Origin: Falsiroseomonas sp050563545
GTDB lineage: Bacteria; Pseudomonadota; Alphaproteobacteria; Acetobacterales; Acetobacteraceae
DNA: 64,000 nt
Assembly (NCBI RefSeq): GCF_050563545.1
Contig: NZ_JBNXUM010000006.1
Location: forward strand, 1 to 64,000
Direction: 5' to 3'
Position 1 is the stretch's first letter. Each line of letters starts with the position of its first letter. Shown in pieces: positions 49,529 through 60,128 of the stretch. The notes below the pieces were generated by a model. That model had not been told where the DNA came from, did no database searches, and saw only the letters and a list, made by a program, of their open reading frames with translations. A program made the translations under genes and the position numbers.

Positions 49529-50872
49529 ATGCCTCAGGATGCACAAGGGAACGCGCTCACCATCGCCTCCGACGAGGCGGCGCGCGCCTATGACCACGTC
49601 GTCGAGGGCTTCGTCCGGCAGCGCTTCGACGCCGGGGCCAGGCTGAAGGCCGCGCTCGCACTCGACCCGCAGGCGCCGCTGCTGCAGGCCATGGGCGGGC
49701 TGTTTGCCGCGCTCGCCTTCGACCGCGGCATGATGGCGCGCGCCGAGGCCGCGCTGGCCCGCGCCGCCGCGCTGCCGGCCAACGACCGCGAGCGCGCGCA
49801 CATCGCCGCGCTGCGCGCGCTGACCGAAGGCCGCGTGGACGCCGCGCTCGCGATCTGGGAGCACATCCTGGCCGAGCATCCGCGCGACCTGCTGGCCTTC
49901 CGCATCCACCACTTCAAGGCGTTCTGGACCGGCCAGCCCGAACGCATGCTGAGCGTCGTCGAAGGCGTGCTGCCGCGCTGGTCGGAGGAGCTGCCGGGCT
50001 GGGGCGCGATCCTCGCCTGCCGCTGCTTCGCCAACGAGGAATGCGGCAGCTACGTCGTCGCGGAACATGCGGGACGCGCCGCCGTCGCGCTCGATCCCGG
50101 CGACCTCTGGGCGACGCATGGCGTGGCCCATGTGCTCGAGATGCAGGGACGCCGGACCGAGGGCCTGGCCTGGCTTTCGGCCGGCGAGCCGCATTGGGAA
50201 GGCGGCAACAACCTCATGCACCATCTCTGGTGGCACCAGGCGATGTTCCATGTGGAGCGCGGCGAGTTCGACGCGGTGCTCGGCCTCTATGACCGCCGCT
50301 TCCGCGACCATGGCAGCCCGGTGACGCAGGCGATCCCCGACCTTTACATCGATGTGCAGAACGCGGCGTCCATGCTGTGGCGGCTGCAGCGCCAGGGGGT
50401 CGCGGTCGGCGACCGCTGGACGGAGATCGCCGACAAGGCCGAGGCGCGGATCGGCGACACGCTGTCGGCCTTCACCCAGCCGCACTGGATGATGGCGCTG
50501 GCCGCGACCGGGAGGGGCGCCGCCGCGCGCCGCCTGGTCGCCGCGCTCGAGGAGGCGGGCCGCGGCAACACGCCGCATGCCGTGATCCTGCGCGAGGCCG
50601 CGCTGCCCGCCTGCGTCGCGGTGCTGGCGCATGCCGAGGGGCGGCACGCCGAGGCGGTCGCGGCGATGCGGCCGGCGCTGGGCGGAATGTACCGCCTCGG
50701 CGGCAGCCACGCGCAGCAGGACGTGCTGGAGCAGCTCTTCCTTGACGCCGCGATGAAGGCGGGTCTTCACGACGACGCGCGCCTGCTGCTGGAACGCGCC
50801 GCGGGAAGGCACCCCGTGCCGCCGGAGAGGCGCATCGGCTATGCGGAGGCCGCGCGGGCGCTTCTCAACTGA
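49529..50872 (+). CDS. TTC38-like tetratricopeptide repeat protein
   Basis: Soluble helical protein of 447 aa, the length of TTC38-family proteins. Tandem TPR-like pairs run across residues 30-440 (AALALDPQAPLLQAMGGLFAAL, LALRIHHFKAFWTG-type, VLEMQGRRTEGLAWL). The conserved NNLMHHLWWHQAMFHVERGEFD and FTQPHWMMALAATGR are characteristic. Biochemical role is unknown. An acyl-CoA ligase gene follows 79 bp downstream. Confidence 0.85.
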   Translation: MPQDAQGNALTIASDEAARAYDHVVEGFVRQRFDAGARLKAALALDPQAPLLQAMGGLFAALAFDRGMMARAEAALARAAALPANDRERAHIAALRALTEGRVDAALAIWEHILAEHPRDLLAFRIHHFKAFWTGQPERMLSVVEGVLPRWSEELPGWGAILACRCFANEECGSYVVAEHAGRAAVALDPGDLWATHGVAHVLEMQGRRTEGLAWLSAGEPHWEGGNNLMHHLWWHQAMFHVERGEFDAVLGLYDRRFRDHGSPVTQAIPDLYIDVQNAASMLWRLQRQGVAVGDRWTEIADKAEARIGDTLSAFTQPHWMMALAATGRGAAARRLVAALEEAGRGNTPHAVILREAALPACVAVLAHAEGRHAEAVAAMRPALGGMYRLGGSHAQQDVLEQLFLDAAMKAGLHDDARLLLERAAGRHPVPPERRIGYAEAARALLN

Positions 50873-50951
50873 AGCTTGCTTCCACAACACCGCCCGTCAT
50901 GGTCTGATCCCGCCCAACGCCGGCGCGTCGTCCGGCCAAGGGAGGTCATCC

Positions 50952-52583
<1,632 letters not shown>

Positions 52584-52696
52584 GACGGCGTCCCAAGGTT
52601 CGGCGATTCGCTTCTTCGCTTCGCGATCCCTTCGCCGCAAGCGGGGGAGGGAAGCTCTTGAGCGGGTGAGGGAAGCTTTTGGGCGGGCGCCGCGCC

Positions 52697-53173
52697 CTAC
52701 CCCTCCCTCTCCAGCCACCTCCCGAACGCCGCCAGGGCCTTGTCGCTGACGTGGTGCTCCAGCCCCTCCGCGTCCTTCTCCGCGGTCTCGGGATCGAGCC
52801 CGACGGCGATCAGGAAGCGCACCACCAGCTCGTGCCGCGCCTTCGCCGCGGCCGCCATCGCACTGCCCGTCCCGGTCAGGAACAGGCCGCGATAGGGCTT
52901 GGTCTCCACCAGCCCGTCGCGCTGCAGCCGGCCGATCGTGGCCGTCACCGTCGCCTGCGACACGCCCATGCGCCGCGCGACGTCCACCGCCCGCGCCTCC
53001 CCCTCCTCCCGCAGGAGGTCGGCGATCAGCTCGACGTAGTCCTCCGCCGTCGCGGTGCGGTCGGCCTCGCGCTGCCGGGCGAAGCGGGCGGCGTGCTCGT
53101 CGGCCGGCGGCAGCAGCCGCGTCGCGCCCGGCTTCGCCCCGCCTCCCGCCGGCTTGCCGCTGGGGGGTCGCAT
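52697..53173 (-). CDS. mntR: Manganese-responsive transcriptional regulator MntR (DtxR family)
   Basis: DtxR/MntR repressor of 158 aa. Winged helix near 45-100 (ARAVDVARRMGVSQATVTATIGRLQRDGLV), then the metal-binding/dimerisation helix HELVVRFLIAVGLDPETAEKDAEGLEHHVS with Glu/His ligands. The N-terminal 35 residues are disordered, and no SH3-like third domain is present, as in short MntR proteins. Divergent from mntH with a candidate operator between them, so it probably represses mntH when Mn is abundant and may regulate itself. Confidence 0.9.
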   Translation of the reverse strand: MRPPSGKPAGGGAKPGATRLLPPADEHAARFARQREADRTATAEDYVELIADLLREEGEARAVDVARRMGVSQATVTATIGRLQRDGLVETKPYRGLFLTGTGSAMAAAAKARHELVVRFLIAVGLDPETAEKDAEGLEHHVSDKALAAFGRWLEREG

Positions 53174-53224
53174 CCCGAATCGTCCTTCCCGGGCTTGAAA
53201 TCCTCCATAGCCAGCATATTGCTT

Positions 53225-53240
53225 CTTAGCCTACACTAAG
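53225..53240. promoter_or_regulatory. Candidate MntR operator between mntR and mntH
   Basis: Palindrome CTTAG-CCTACA-CTAAG centred at 53232, in an AT-rich island within the 112-bp divergent spacer. TTAGCCTA-type cores are seen in MntR boxes. A possible -35 (TTGCTT, 53219-53224) overlaps its left edge, as expected for repression. Confidence 0.65.
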
Positions 53241-53285
53241 TTTTTCAGAATCGCCTTCCATCAAGCTTCCTCCCGGAGGGTCTGG

Positions 53286-54617
53286 ATGCCGCCACCATCG
53301 GAAGCCGTTGCCATGCGCGATGACACGCCGAGCCTGCCCGAGGTCCACCGCAGCGTGGCGGTGCCCAACGCGGCGGGCTTCCTGCGCAAGCTCTTCGCCT
53401 TCATGGGGCCGGGCTACCTGGTCGCGGTCGGCTACATGGACCCCGGCAACTGGGCCACCGCGCTCGCCGGCGGTTCGGCCTTCGGCTATACGCTGCTCGC
53501 CGTCGCGCTGACGTCGTCGCTGATGGCGATCCTGCTGCAGGCGCTCTGCACGCGCGTCGGCATCGCCACCGGCCGCGACCTCGCCCAGCTCTGCCGCGAG
53601 CGGTTCCCGAAACCCGTCGCCTATCCCCTCTGGCTCTTCGCCGAGGCCGCGATCTGCGCGACCGACCTGGCGGAGCTCATCGGCACCGCGATCGCGCTGC
53701 AGCTGCTGTTCGGCATCCCGCTGATCTTCGGCGTGCTGCTGACCGCCTTCGACGCCTTCCTGATCCTCTGGCTGCAGAACAAGGGGGTGCGCTGGCTCGA
53801 GGCGCTGGTCTTCGGCTTCATCGTGCTGATCTTCGGCTGCTTCGCCGTCCAGATCGCCTATTCCGACCCGGTCTGGGGCGAGGTGCTGCGCGGCTACATC
53901 CCCTCCGCCAGCATCGTGACGAACCAGCAGCAGCTCTACATCGCGATGGGCATCCTCGGCGCGACGGTCATGCCGCACAACCTCTACCTCCACACCGCGG
54001 TCGTGCAGTCCCGCGCCGTGGGCGAGGACGTCGCGGCGAAGAAGGAGGCGATCCGCTTCGCCAGCCTCGACAGCACCATCGCGCTGTCGCTCGCGCTGCT
54101 GATCAACTCCGCGATCCTGATCACCGCGGCCGCGACCTTCCACGCCAGCGGCAACACGGAGGTGGCCGAGATCCAGGAGGCCTACCAGCTGATGTCCCCG
54201 TTGCTCGGCGGGACGTTGGCGGCGACCCTCTTCGCGATCGCGCTGCTGCTCTGTGGCCTGAACGCGACTGTCACTGCGACGCTGTCCGGCCAGGTGGTGA
54301 TGGAGGGCTTCCTGCGCTTCCGCCTGCCGCCCGTGATGCGGCGCCTGGTGACGCGGCTGATCGCGATCATCCCCGCAGTGATCGTGACCTGGATCCAAGG
54401 CGAATCCGGCACGGCGCAGCTGCTGATCCTGAGCCAGGTGGTGCTGTCCATGCAGCTGCCCTTCGCGGTGATCCCGCTGATGATGTTCGCCTCCGACAAG
54501 GCGAGGCTCGGCGCGCTGGTCGCGCCGCGCTGGCAGGTGGTGCTGGGCTGGACGATCGCGGCGGTGATCGTGGTGCTGAACATGAAGGTGCTGTTCGACG
54601 CGCTGCTGGGGGATTGA
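53286..54617 (+). CDS. mntH: Divalent metal cation transporter MntH (Nramp family)
   Basis: Proton-coupled Mn(II)/Fe(II) importer of 443 aa with 11 predicted TM helices. The metal-binding motif DPGN is in VAVGYMDPGNWATALAGG (TM1), and MPHNLYLHTAVVQSR carries the TM6 MPH motif. The cytosolic N-terminal 35 residues are typical. Start ATG 53286 has GGAGGG upstream; ATG 53314 is an alternative start. Divergent MntR and the intervening palindrome point to manganese control. Confidence 0.95.
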   Translation: MPPPSEAVAMRDDTPSLPEVHRSVAVPNAAGFLRKLFAFMGPGYLVAVGYMDPGNWATALAGGSAFGYTLLAVALTSSLMAILLQALCTRVGIATGRDLAQLCRERFPKPVAYPLWLFAEAAICATDLAELIGTAIALQLLFGIPLIFGVLLTAFDAFLILWLQNKGVRWLEALVFGFIVLIFGCFAVQIAYSDPVWGEVLRGYIPSASIVTNQQQLYIAMGILGATVMPHNLYLHTAVVQSRAVGEDVAAKKEAIRFASLDSTIALSLALLINSAILITAAATFHASGNTEVAEIQEAYQLMSPLLGGTLAATLFAIALLLCGLNATVTATLSGQVVMEGFLRFRLPPVMRRLVTRLIAIIPAVIVTWIQGESGTAQLLILSQVVLSMQLPFAVIPLMMFASDKARLGALVAPRWQVVLGWTIAAVIVVLNMKVLFDALLGD

Positions 54618-54754
54618 GGGACGCGGGCAGGCCGCGCGCAGCGCACGCGGCGCTGGACAGGCCCGCCGGCTTCCCGCACTCTCGCGCCGCTCCTCAAGGC
54701 ACATAACCAACAGGCGTGGAGCGCATCGTCCCTTCCCCTGAAGGAGCATGAGCC

Positions 54755-55786
54755 ATGCCTGTTCCCCTCGCCTTGCCGCGCCACCGCCCCCGTCCCCGCG
54801 CCGCGCTGCATTACCTGCGGCGACGGCGCGTCGTCGGCACCGGCCTCGCCCTCGCCGCGCGTCCGGCCTGGGCACAGGCGCCCTGGCCGCGCATGCCGCT
54901 GCGCATCGTCGTCGGCTTCGCCGCCGGCGGCGGGATCGACCTCTCGGCGCGGCTGCTGGCGCGCAGCCTCGCCGATGCGCTCGGCCAGTCCGTGCATGTC
55001 GAGAACCGGACCGGCGCCAACGGCGGCCCTGCCATGGAGGCCGTGCTGCGCGCCGGCGACAACCATACGCTGCTCTTCGGCAACACCGGCAGCCTCGCCC
55101 TCAACAACGAGTTCTTCCCCGACCTCGGCTACGACTCGCTGCGCGACTTCACGCCTGTCGGGCTGCTCGTCGAAGGCCCGTTCTTCCTCGGCGTCTCCGC
55201 GCGGCTGCCGGTCGCCACGCTGCCGGACCTCGTCGCCCATGCCCGCGCCCATCCGGGCAGGCTGACCTTCGCCTCCAACGGCATCGGCTCGCTCCACCAG
55301 CTCGCCTTCGAGCAGCTTCGCCGGCCGCTCGGGCTCGACATCCACCACGTCCCGTATCGGGGCATCGCCCTGGCGATGCCCGATGTGGCGGCCGGCCGGG
55401 TGGACCTGGTCATGGACCCCTACGCCACCATGCGCCCGGCGGAAGAGGCCGGGCAGGTCCGGCTGATCGCCGTGACCGGGGCCTCGCGTATCGCGATGCG
55501 CCCCGACCTGCCGACGGTGGCCGAGGCGGCGGGGCTGCCGGGCTACGAGGCGCTGTCCTGGATGGCGCTGATGGTGCCCGCCTCCATGCCCGAGGCGAAT
55601 CGCCGGCTTCTCGAATCCGCCATGGCAGCGGCGCTGCAGGGCGGCGAGTTGCCGGCCGCGCTGGAGCGCCTGGGACTGCCGCCGCGCTTCCGCGACGGCG
55701 CGGCCACGCGGGCCTATATCGAGGCGGAGCGGGCGCGCTTCCGCCGGATCATCCGCGAGGCCGGGATCAGGCCGGAGGGGGGCTGA
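54755..55786 (+). CDS. Tripartite tricarboxylate transporter substrate-binding protein (Bug family)
   Basis: Periplasmic binding protein of 343 aa for carboxylates or related small ligands. The basic N-terminus with RRRRVVGTGLALAARPAWAQ looks like a Tat- or Sec-type signal. The mature Bug fold shows RIVVGFAAGGGIDLSARLLA, FGNTGSLALNNEF and a KLRALAVT-type block (VRLIAVTGASRIAM). No TctA/TctB transporter subunits are adjacent, as is common for orphan Bug proteins. GAAGGAG lies 8-10 nt upstream of ATG 54755. Confidence 0.87.
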   Translation: MPVPLALPRHRPRPRAALHYLRRRRVVGTGLALAARPAWAQAPWPRMPLRIVVGFAAGGGIDLSARLLARSLADALGQSVHVENRTGANGGPAMEAVLRAGDNHTLLFGNTGSLALNNEFFPDLGYDSLRDFTPVGLLVEGPFFLGVSARLPVATLPDLVAHARAHPGRLTFASNGIGSLHQLAFEQLRRPLGLDIHHVPYRGIALAMPDVAAGRVDLVMDPYATMRPAEEAGQVRLIAVTGASRIAMRPDLPTVAEAAGLPGYEALSWMALMVPASMPEANRRLLESAMAAALQGGELPAALERLGLPPRFRDGAATRAYIEAERARFRRIIREAGIRPEGG

Positions 55787-55911
55787 GACCAGCGGCGCCG
55801 CCCTCTCGGTCTGCGCCGTCGAGGATGATGTGGCGCCCGGCCTCGGTCGCGCCTAGACAGGGTCGGCTGCGAACGTGCCGTGCCTTCCGCCGCGACGGAT
55901 GGAGAAGGCGC

Positions 55912-56748
55912 ATGACGGGCATGATCCTGGACACCCAGGAGGCCGGCGCAGCCCTGCTGCGGCTGGGGAACGGCGCCGCGGCCGCACAGGCGGTGGTGGT
56001 CGCGGCGCGGCTCGGGCTTGCGGACCTGCTGGCGGCGGGGCCGTGCGACGCCGGCGAACTCGCTACCGCCACCGGAACCCATGCGCCTGCCCTGCGGCGC
56101 CTGCTGCGGGCGCTCGCCGCGCTTGGCGTCGCGACGGAGGAGGCGGACGGCCGCTTCGCGCTCGGCCCGGTCGGAGGGCCGTTGCGGTCGGGCGTGCCGG
56201 GTTCGGTGCGGGACCTCGTGCTGCTGTTCGGCCATCCCGATTTCTGGGCGACCTGGGGCGCGCTCGAGCATTGCGTCCGGACCGGAGAGACGGCGGTGCG
56301 GCACCTCTTCGGCGTTGAGACGACCTTCGAGCGCTACGCCGCCGACCCGGCCTTCGGCGCCGCCTTCGATGCCGGCATGTCCGTGCAGGCGGAGCAGGGC
56401 GCCGCGGCGGTGCTGGCCGCCATAGCCCTTCCCGAGGAGGGCCTGGTGGTGGATGTCGGCGGCGGTCAGGGAACGCTGCTCGCGGCCGTGCTGCGCGCGC
56501 GGCCAAGGCTGCGCGGGACGGTGCTGGACCTGCCGGGGGTCGCCGAGCGGGCCGCCCGGCTGGGCCGCAAGATCGCGGCGGTGACCTTTCGTCGCCTTGG
56601 TGCCGCAGATTCAGCTCCCGATCGGCCGGTCAGCCAGGGATGCTCAGCCGCGGCGGAGAGCGATCCGCCGCTTCCGCAACTCGCGGAGCGCGAGGCCGGC
56701 GAGCAGGCTCCAGAAGGCCGCACCGACGCCGAAGAAGGCAAGGCCTGA
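55912..56748 (+). pseudogene. Truncated family 2 O-methyltransferase
   Basis: The N-terminal 220 codons look like a caffeate/hydroxyneurosporene-type O-methyltransferase: a dimerisation helix domain (LLRLGNGAAAAQAVVVAARLG), LLRALAALGVATEEADGRFAL, GPLRSGVPGS, and the SAM motif VVDVGGGQGTLLAAVL with VLDLPGV. The rest of the catalytic half, normally another 110 residues with the catalytic His/Glu, is missing. After about 56575 the frame runs into sequence antisense to benE and stops at 56748. Probably inactive; the break is at the edge of benE. Confidence 0.7.
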
Positions 56749-57804
56749 TCCTGCAACGAGGAAGGTGACGGTTGCCGCCTCGCGGTCCTCCACGTCCGAT
56801 AGCGCGGCCAGCAGCGCGCTGCTGAAGGACCCGAGCAATGCCAGGCCTGCGACGGCCTGGATCAGCACCGGCGGTGCCGCGGAGACGAACCCCGCGGCGA
56901 ACCCTGCGGAAAGCCCCAGCACGATATAGGTCACGCCACCGACCAGCGCTGCGATCCAACGCTTCGTCGGATCGGGATGCGCGTCCGGGCCGGCGAAGAG
57001 CGCGGCTGTGACAGCTGCCAGATTCACCGCGTGCGCTCCGAACGGCGCGGCGGCTAGGCTGAACAGCCCCGTGGCCGTGAACAGCGGCCCCGGCGCCGGC
57101 CGGTAGCCATTGACGTTCAACACCGCCATTCCCGGGATGTTCTGCGATGCCATGGTGACGATGAAGAGTGGCAGGGCGATGCCGATCACGGCGGGGATCG
57201 TGAGCGTCGGTCGCGTGGCGACCAGTGCGGGCCAGGCCGACATGGCCCAGCCCTGGGGCAGCGACACGGTGACGGCAATCAGGACGAGCGTGACCAGCAC
57301 GGCCATCGGCACGGCCAGCAGGCGGTTGATGCGCGCGGTCACGGCCCACACGGCGATGATCGAGAGGGCGGCGATGGGCGCCTCGGCGACCGCATGCGCC
57401 GGCGCCAGGCAAAGCGCCAGCAGGATGCCGGCCAGCATGGCATTGGCGATCGCGGGAGGAATGGCGGAGACCCATCGGCCGAGTGGCCTCCACAGCCCAG
57501 CCAGGACGAGAAGCACGGCCGTCAGCAGGAAGGCGCCGGTCACCGCCGCGAAGCCCCCTTCGATCGCACCGGTCGTCACCAGCAGCGCCGCGCCCGGCGT
57601 GGACCAGGCCGCGCTGATCGGCATGCGATAGCGCAGACTGAGCACGATGCCTGCGAGGCCCTTGGCGACGCAAAGGGCCATGAGCCCCGACGCCGCCTGG
57701 GCGGGCGATGCCCCGACAGCTGCCAGTCCCTGCAGCACGACGGCGAACGACCCGGCGAACCCGACGAAGGCGGCCAGCAGCCCGGTCGCGATGAGCGCGT
57801 ACAT
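56644..57804 (-). CDS. benE: Benzoate/H+ symporter family transporter (BenE-like)
   Basis: Inner-membrane permease of 386 aa with about 12 TM helices. Family signatures are SLRYRMPISAAWSTPGAALLVTTG and FAAVTGAFLLTAVLLVLAGLWRP near the N-terminus, AIPPAIANAMLAGILL, SQNIPGMAVLNVNGYRPAPGPLF and GAHAVNLAAVTAAL, typical of BenE. Benzoate is the family substrate, but no benABCD genes are nearby. The C-terminus overlaps the truncated methyltransferase's foreign tail in antisense. Confidence 0.85.
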   Translation of the reverse strand: MYALIATGLLAAFVGFAGSFAVVLQGLAAVGASPAQAASGLMALCVAKGLAGIVLSLRYRMPISAAWSTPGAALLVTTGAIEGGFAAVTGAFLLTAVLLVLAGLWRPLGRWVSAIPPAIANAMLAGILLALCLAPAHAVAEAPIAALSIIAVWAVTARINRLLAVPMAVLVTLVLIAVTVSLPQGWAMSAWPALVATRPTLTIPAVIGIALPLFIVTMASQNIPGMAVLNVNGYRPAPGPLFTATGLFSLAAAPFGAHAVNLAAVTAALFAGPDAHPDPTKRWIAALVGGVTYIVLGLSAGFAAGFVSAAPPVLIQAVAGLALLGSFSSALLAALSDVEDREAATVTFLVAGSGLAFFGVGAAFWSLLAGLALRELRKRRIALRRG

Positions 57805-58051
57805 CACCGTCCTCGCATCACGCGGGCAGCTTAGACCCACGCCACAACGACGGCGCACGGCACGACGGGCGGCGCGGACCGCTGCGTTGCCGGCACGTCC
57901 TGGTGCCGGGTGCATCTGGACTCTGCGCAACGAAGATATCGATGAGTCGGCAGCTGTTGCAACGATTGAAGCGCCTGTATGCCGCGCCCGCCCTGGTGGC
58001 CCAGGCCGCGAAAGGCCCGGCGAGAGTGGGGCTCTGGTGTCACGCACGCGC

Positions 58052-58723
58052 CTAGGCGTCGGCCCTGTCCACCAGCTTCTGGACAACCCTCCGCAGTTCC
58101 GCCGGCGTCATCACGCCGGCGAGAACCTCATGATAGCCGATGCCCGCTCGTCGCAGCGCTTCGCGCTTCACCGCATCCCGCGCGACGGCGTTGCCCTGGT
58201 AATGCCCAGGGCCCTGATACTCGATGGCGTGACGCGGCCGGCAATCGCCATCAACTAGAAGCAGATCAACCCGCTTCGAATTGATGCAGCTGAACGCCGC
58301 CGCATCACGGGCTACCAGGACTTCACCGAGCGACACCTGAGCCATCACACGCCAGTTCGGGTTGCGGGCAATAACCGCGCGCTCCAGTTCGGCAAAGACA
58401 CGCGCTTCGCTCCTGTTGAGGAGCGGCTGGCTGGCAAACTCGGCGCCGAGGACGATTCGCAGTTGGTCGGCAGCGTCCGTGGGCTTCGCCGCGGGCGCAG
58501 ACGGTCTAGCTGGCGGGGCGCGGTACGCGGTCGGGGGCGACCAGTCCGGGAAGCCCGGGCTCCGCTTCCTCTGTTCCCATGACCCGCGCTTGAGCTTGCG
58601 CTCCTTAAGGCCTCGGGACCTCGATGCGAGCAGCTTTACGATGACGCCGATGAACAAGCCCGCCACCACCAGGATCGCGAGCAGGGCCGCTGGATCCGGG
58701 GCGGCGCTAGTCGCGGGCGGCAT
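58052..58723 (-). CDS. DUF2726 domain-containing membrane-anchored protein
   Basis: 223-aa protein with an N-terminal TM helix (LLAILVVAGLFIGVIVKLLA), a basic/Pro-rich linker, and a C-terminal DUF2726 domain: PLLNRSEARVFAELERAV, QVSLGEVLV, NSKRVDLLLVDGDCRPRHAIEYQGPGHY and VKREALRRAGIGYHEV. The Asp/Glu/Lys pattern resembles restriction-endonuclease-like folds, so nucleic-acid cleavage is a possibility, not shown. Composition is a little less GC-rich than neighbours. Confidence 0.8.
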   Translation of the reverse strand: MPPATSAAPDPAALLAILVVAGLFIGVIVKLLASRSRGLKERKLKRGSWEQRKRSPGFPDWSPPTAYRAPPARPSAPAAKPTDAADQLRIVLGAEFASQPLLNRSEARVFAELERAVIARNPNWRVMAQVSLGEVLVARDAAAFSCINSKRVDLLLVDGDCRPRHAIEYQGPGHYQGNAVARDAVKREALRRAGIGYHEVLAGVMTPAELRRVVQKLVDRADA

Positions 58724-58936
58724 GGCTGTCCCCCGCCTCTTCGAAGCTATGCAAAGCGGTTCTCCTGGCGGGCGGCGCGTCTCGCGCCGCCGATGGAACC
58801 ACCATCGCTCGTTTCGCCCTGGAGCGGCCTTGCATCTCGTGGAAGCCTCGCTTGAACGGCACGAGGGTCGCCGGTGCGAAGCATCGTCGGTCAGCGATGG
58901 TATTCGCAGGACCAGGAGGCCCCGCCCGCCTCGCTT

Positions 58937-59755
58937 CTACCCCAGCCCGGCGAGCAGAGCAGCGACCTCGTCGGGATTCCGCATCGGGGCACCGTGCGGG
59001 GCGGCGATCTCCGCCCACTCCCAGCCGCCGAGCGCCCGGACCGCCTGGCGGCTCGGCTCGATGGAGCGGTCGGCTGGGCCGGTGAGGGCGACATAGGTCC
59101 TCGGGCGGCCGGCGCCGGGCTCTCGGGCGAGCCGCAGCGGCGCCTCGTAGGTCGCCTTGGGGTGCGGCGCGACATGCCGCATCAGCCACCGCGCGAAGGG
59201 CGTGTCGGGCGGCAGGGTGAAGGCGGGAAGGACCGGCACGCCCCGCTCCGTGGCCTCGCCCCGCCGGATCCGCTCGGCGGAGTCCGGCGGCAGCACGTCG
59301 AGCGCGCTCTGGCCGTCCTTCGCCACCATCGCATCCAGCAGCACGAGCCGACCGATGCGGTCGGGCATCCGGTCGGTCACGCCGAGGCATGGCAGGCCGC
59401 CGAAGCTGTGCCCGACGAGGATGACGTCGTCGAGTTCCTCCGCCTCGATGATGGCGGCGAGGTCCTCGATCCAGGTTTCGAGCGTGACGCCGGGCGCGAG
59501 CAGATGCCGGCGCTCGCCCATGCCCGTAAAGGACTCTGCGATCACGCGATGGTTCGCGGCGCGCAGCCGCTCCGCCACGGGCGCCCAGGCCCAGCCGCCG
59601 AGCCAAGCGCCGTGGACGAGCACATATGTCTTGCCGCGCGGCGCGGGCAGGTTGGGCACCTCCGCGGCGGCGGAACTGGCGCGAAGAGTCAGGGACGCCG
59701 TAGCGGCGCCGAAACCGAATGCGAGCGCGGACCTCCGCGCGATGATGTCGGGCAT
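58937..59755 (-). CDS. Alpha/beta hydrolase, exported
   Basis: Serine hydrolase of 272 aa. It begins with a signal sequence (ARRSALAFGFGAATASLTLRASSAAAE; the twin Arg suggests Tat). The alpha/beta fold follows: YVLVHGAWLGGWAW (oxyanion-hole region), nucleophile elbow VGHSFGG, and a late His in IAAPHGAPMRNP-type context. The plant-esterase-like 'LVHGAWLGGW' motif points to esterases or hydroxynitrile-lyase relatives. Start ATG 59755. The substrate is unknown. Confidence 0.82.
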   Translation of the reverse strand: MPDIIARRSALAFGFGAATASLTLRASSAAAEVPNLPAPRGKTYVLVHGAWLGGWAWAPVAERLRAANHRVIAESFTGMGERRHLLAPGVTLETWIEDLAAIIEAEELDDVILVGHSFGGLPCLGVTDRMPDRIGRLVLLDAMVAKDGQSALDVLPPDSAERIRRGEATERGVPVLPAFTLPPDTPFARWLMRHVAPHPKATYEAPLRLAREPGAGRPRTYVALTGPADRSIEPSRQAVRALGGWEWAEIAAPHGAPMRNPDEVAALLAGLG

Positions 59756-60128
59756 ATGACACCCTCCTGCCGCCCAGGCGAGCGGCTTGACGGTTCCGAT
59801 CCCGGCCGCGCCAGTCGGCGCCGTCCGGGTCGCCAGTGTCAAAACAACAACGGCTGCACGCGGCCTGCGAGGCCGGGATAGGGCCTTACGGCGGCCGGGA
59901 CGGCGCGGGCTACACTCTTCGCTTGCAATCAAGGAATAGAATCACATACACTTTGGCATGATCCATTACGCGCCGATCTTTGTCCCTTTGCCTCGAGCGA
60001 CTTCAGGCCACTTCCTCGGCGGAGCCCGCCTTCGGGCGGCCTTTGTCCGGACCCTCGGGATGTCTTCAGCGCTAAAAGCTTAAAATCCTAAAACGCTAAA
60101 GTCCCCGGCCGGGGCGTCGCGGGCCGTG
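59756..60128. other. 373-bp gene-free region with an AT-rich block
   Basis: No protein gene on either strand. The right end (60061-60105) is about 70% A+T, with direct copies of CGCTAAA at 60070-60076 and 60094-60100 and other TTAAAA/CTAAAA runs. Just left is a small hairpin GCCCG-CCTT-CGGGC with CTTT downstream, a weak terminator for the plus strand. The region 59920-59990 is also AT-rich and may hold the promoter of the hydrolase gene. Confidence 0.5.
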
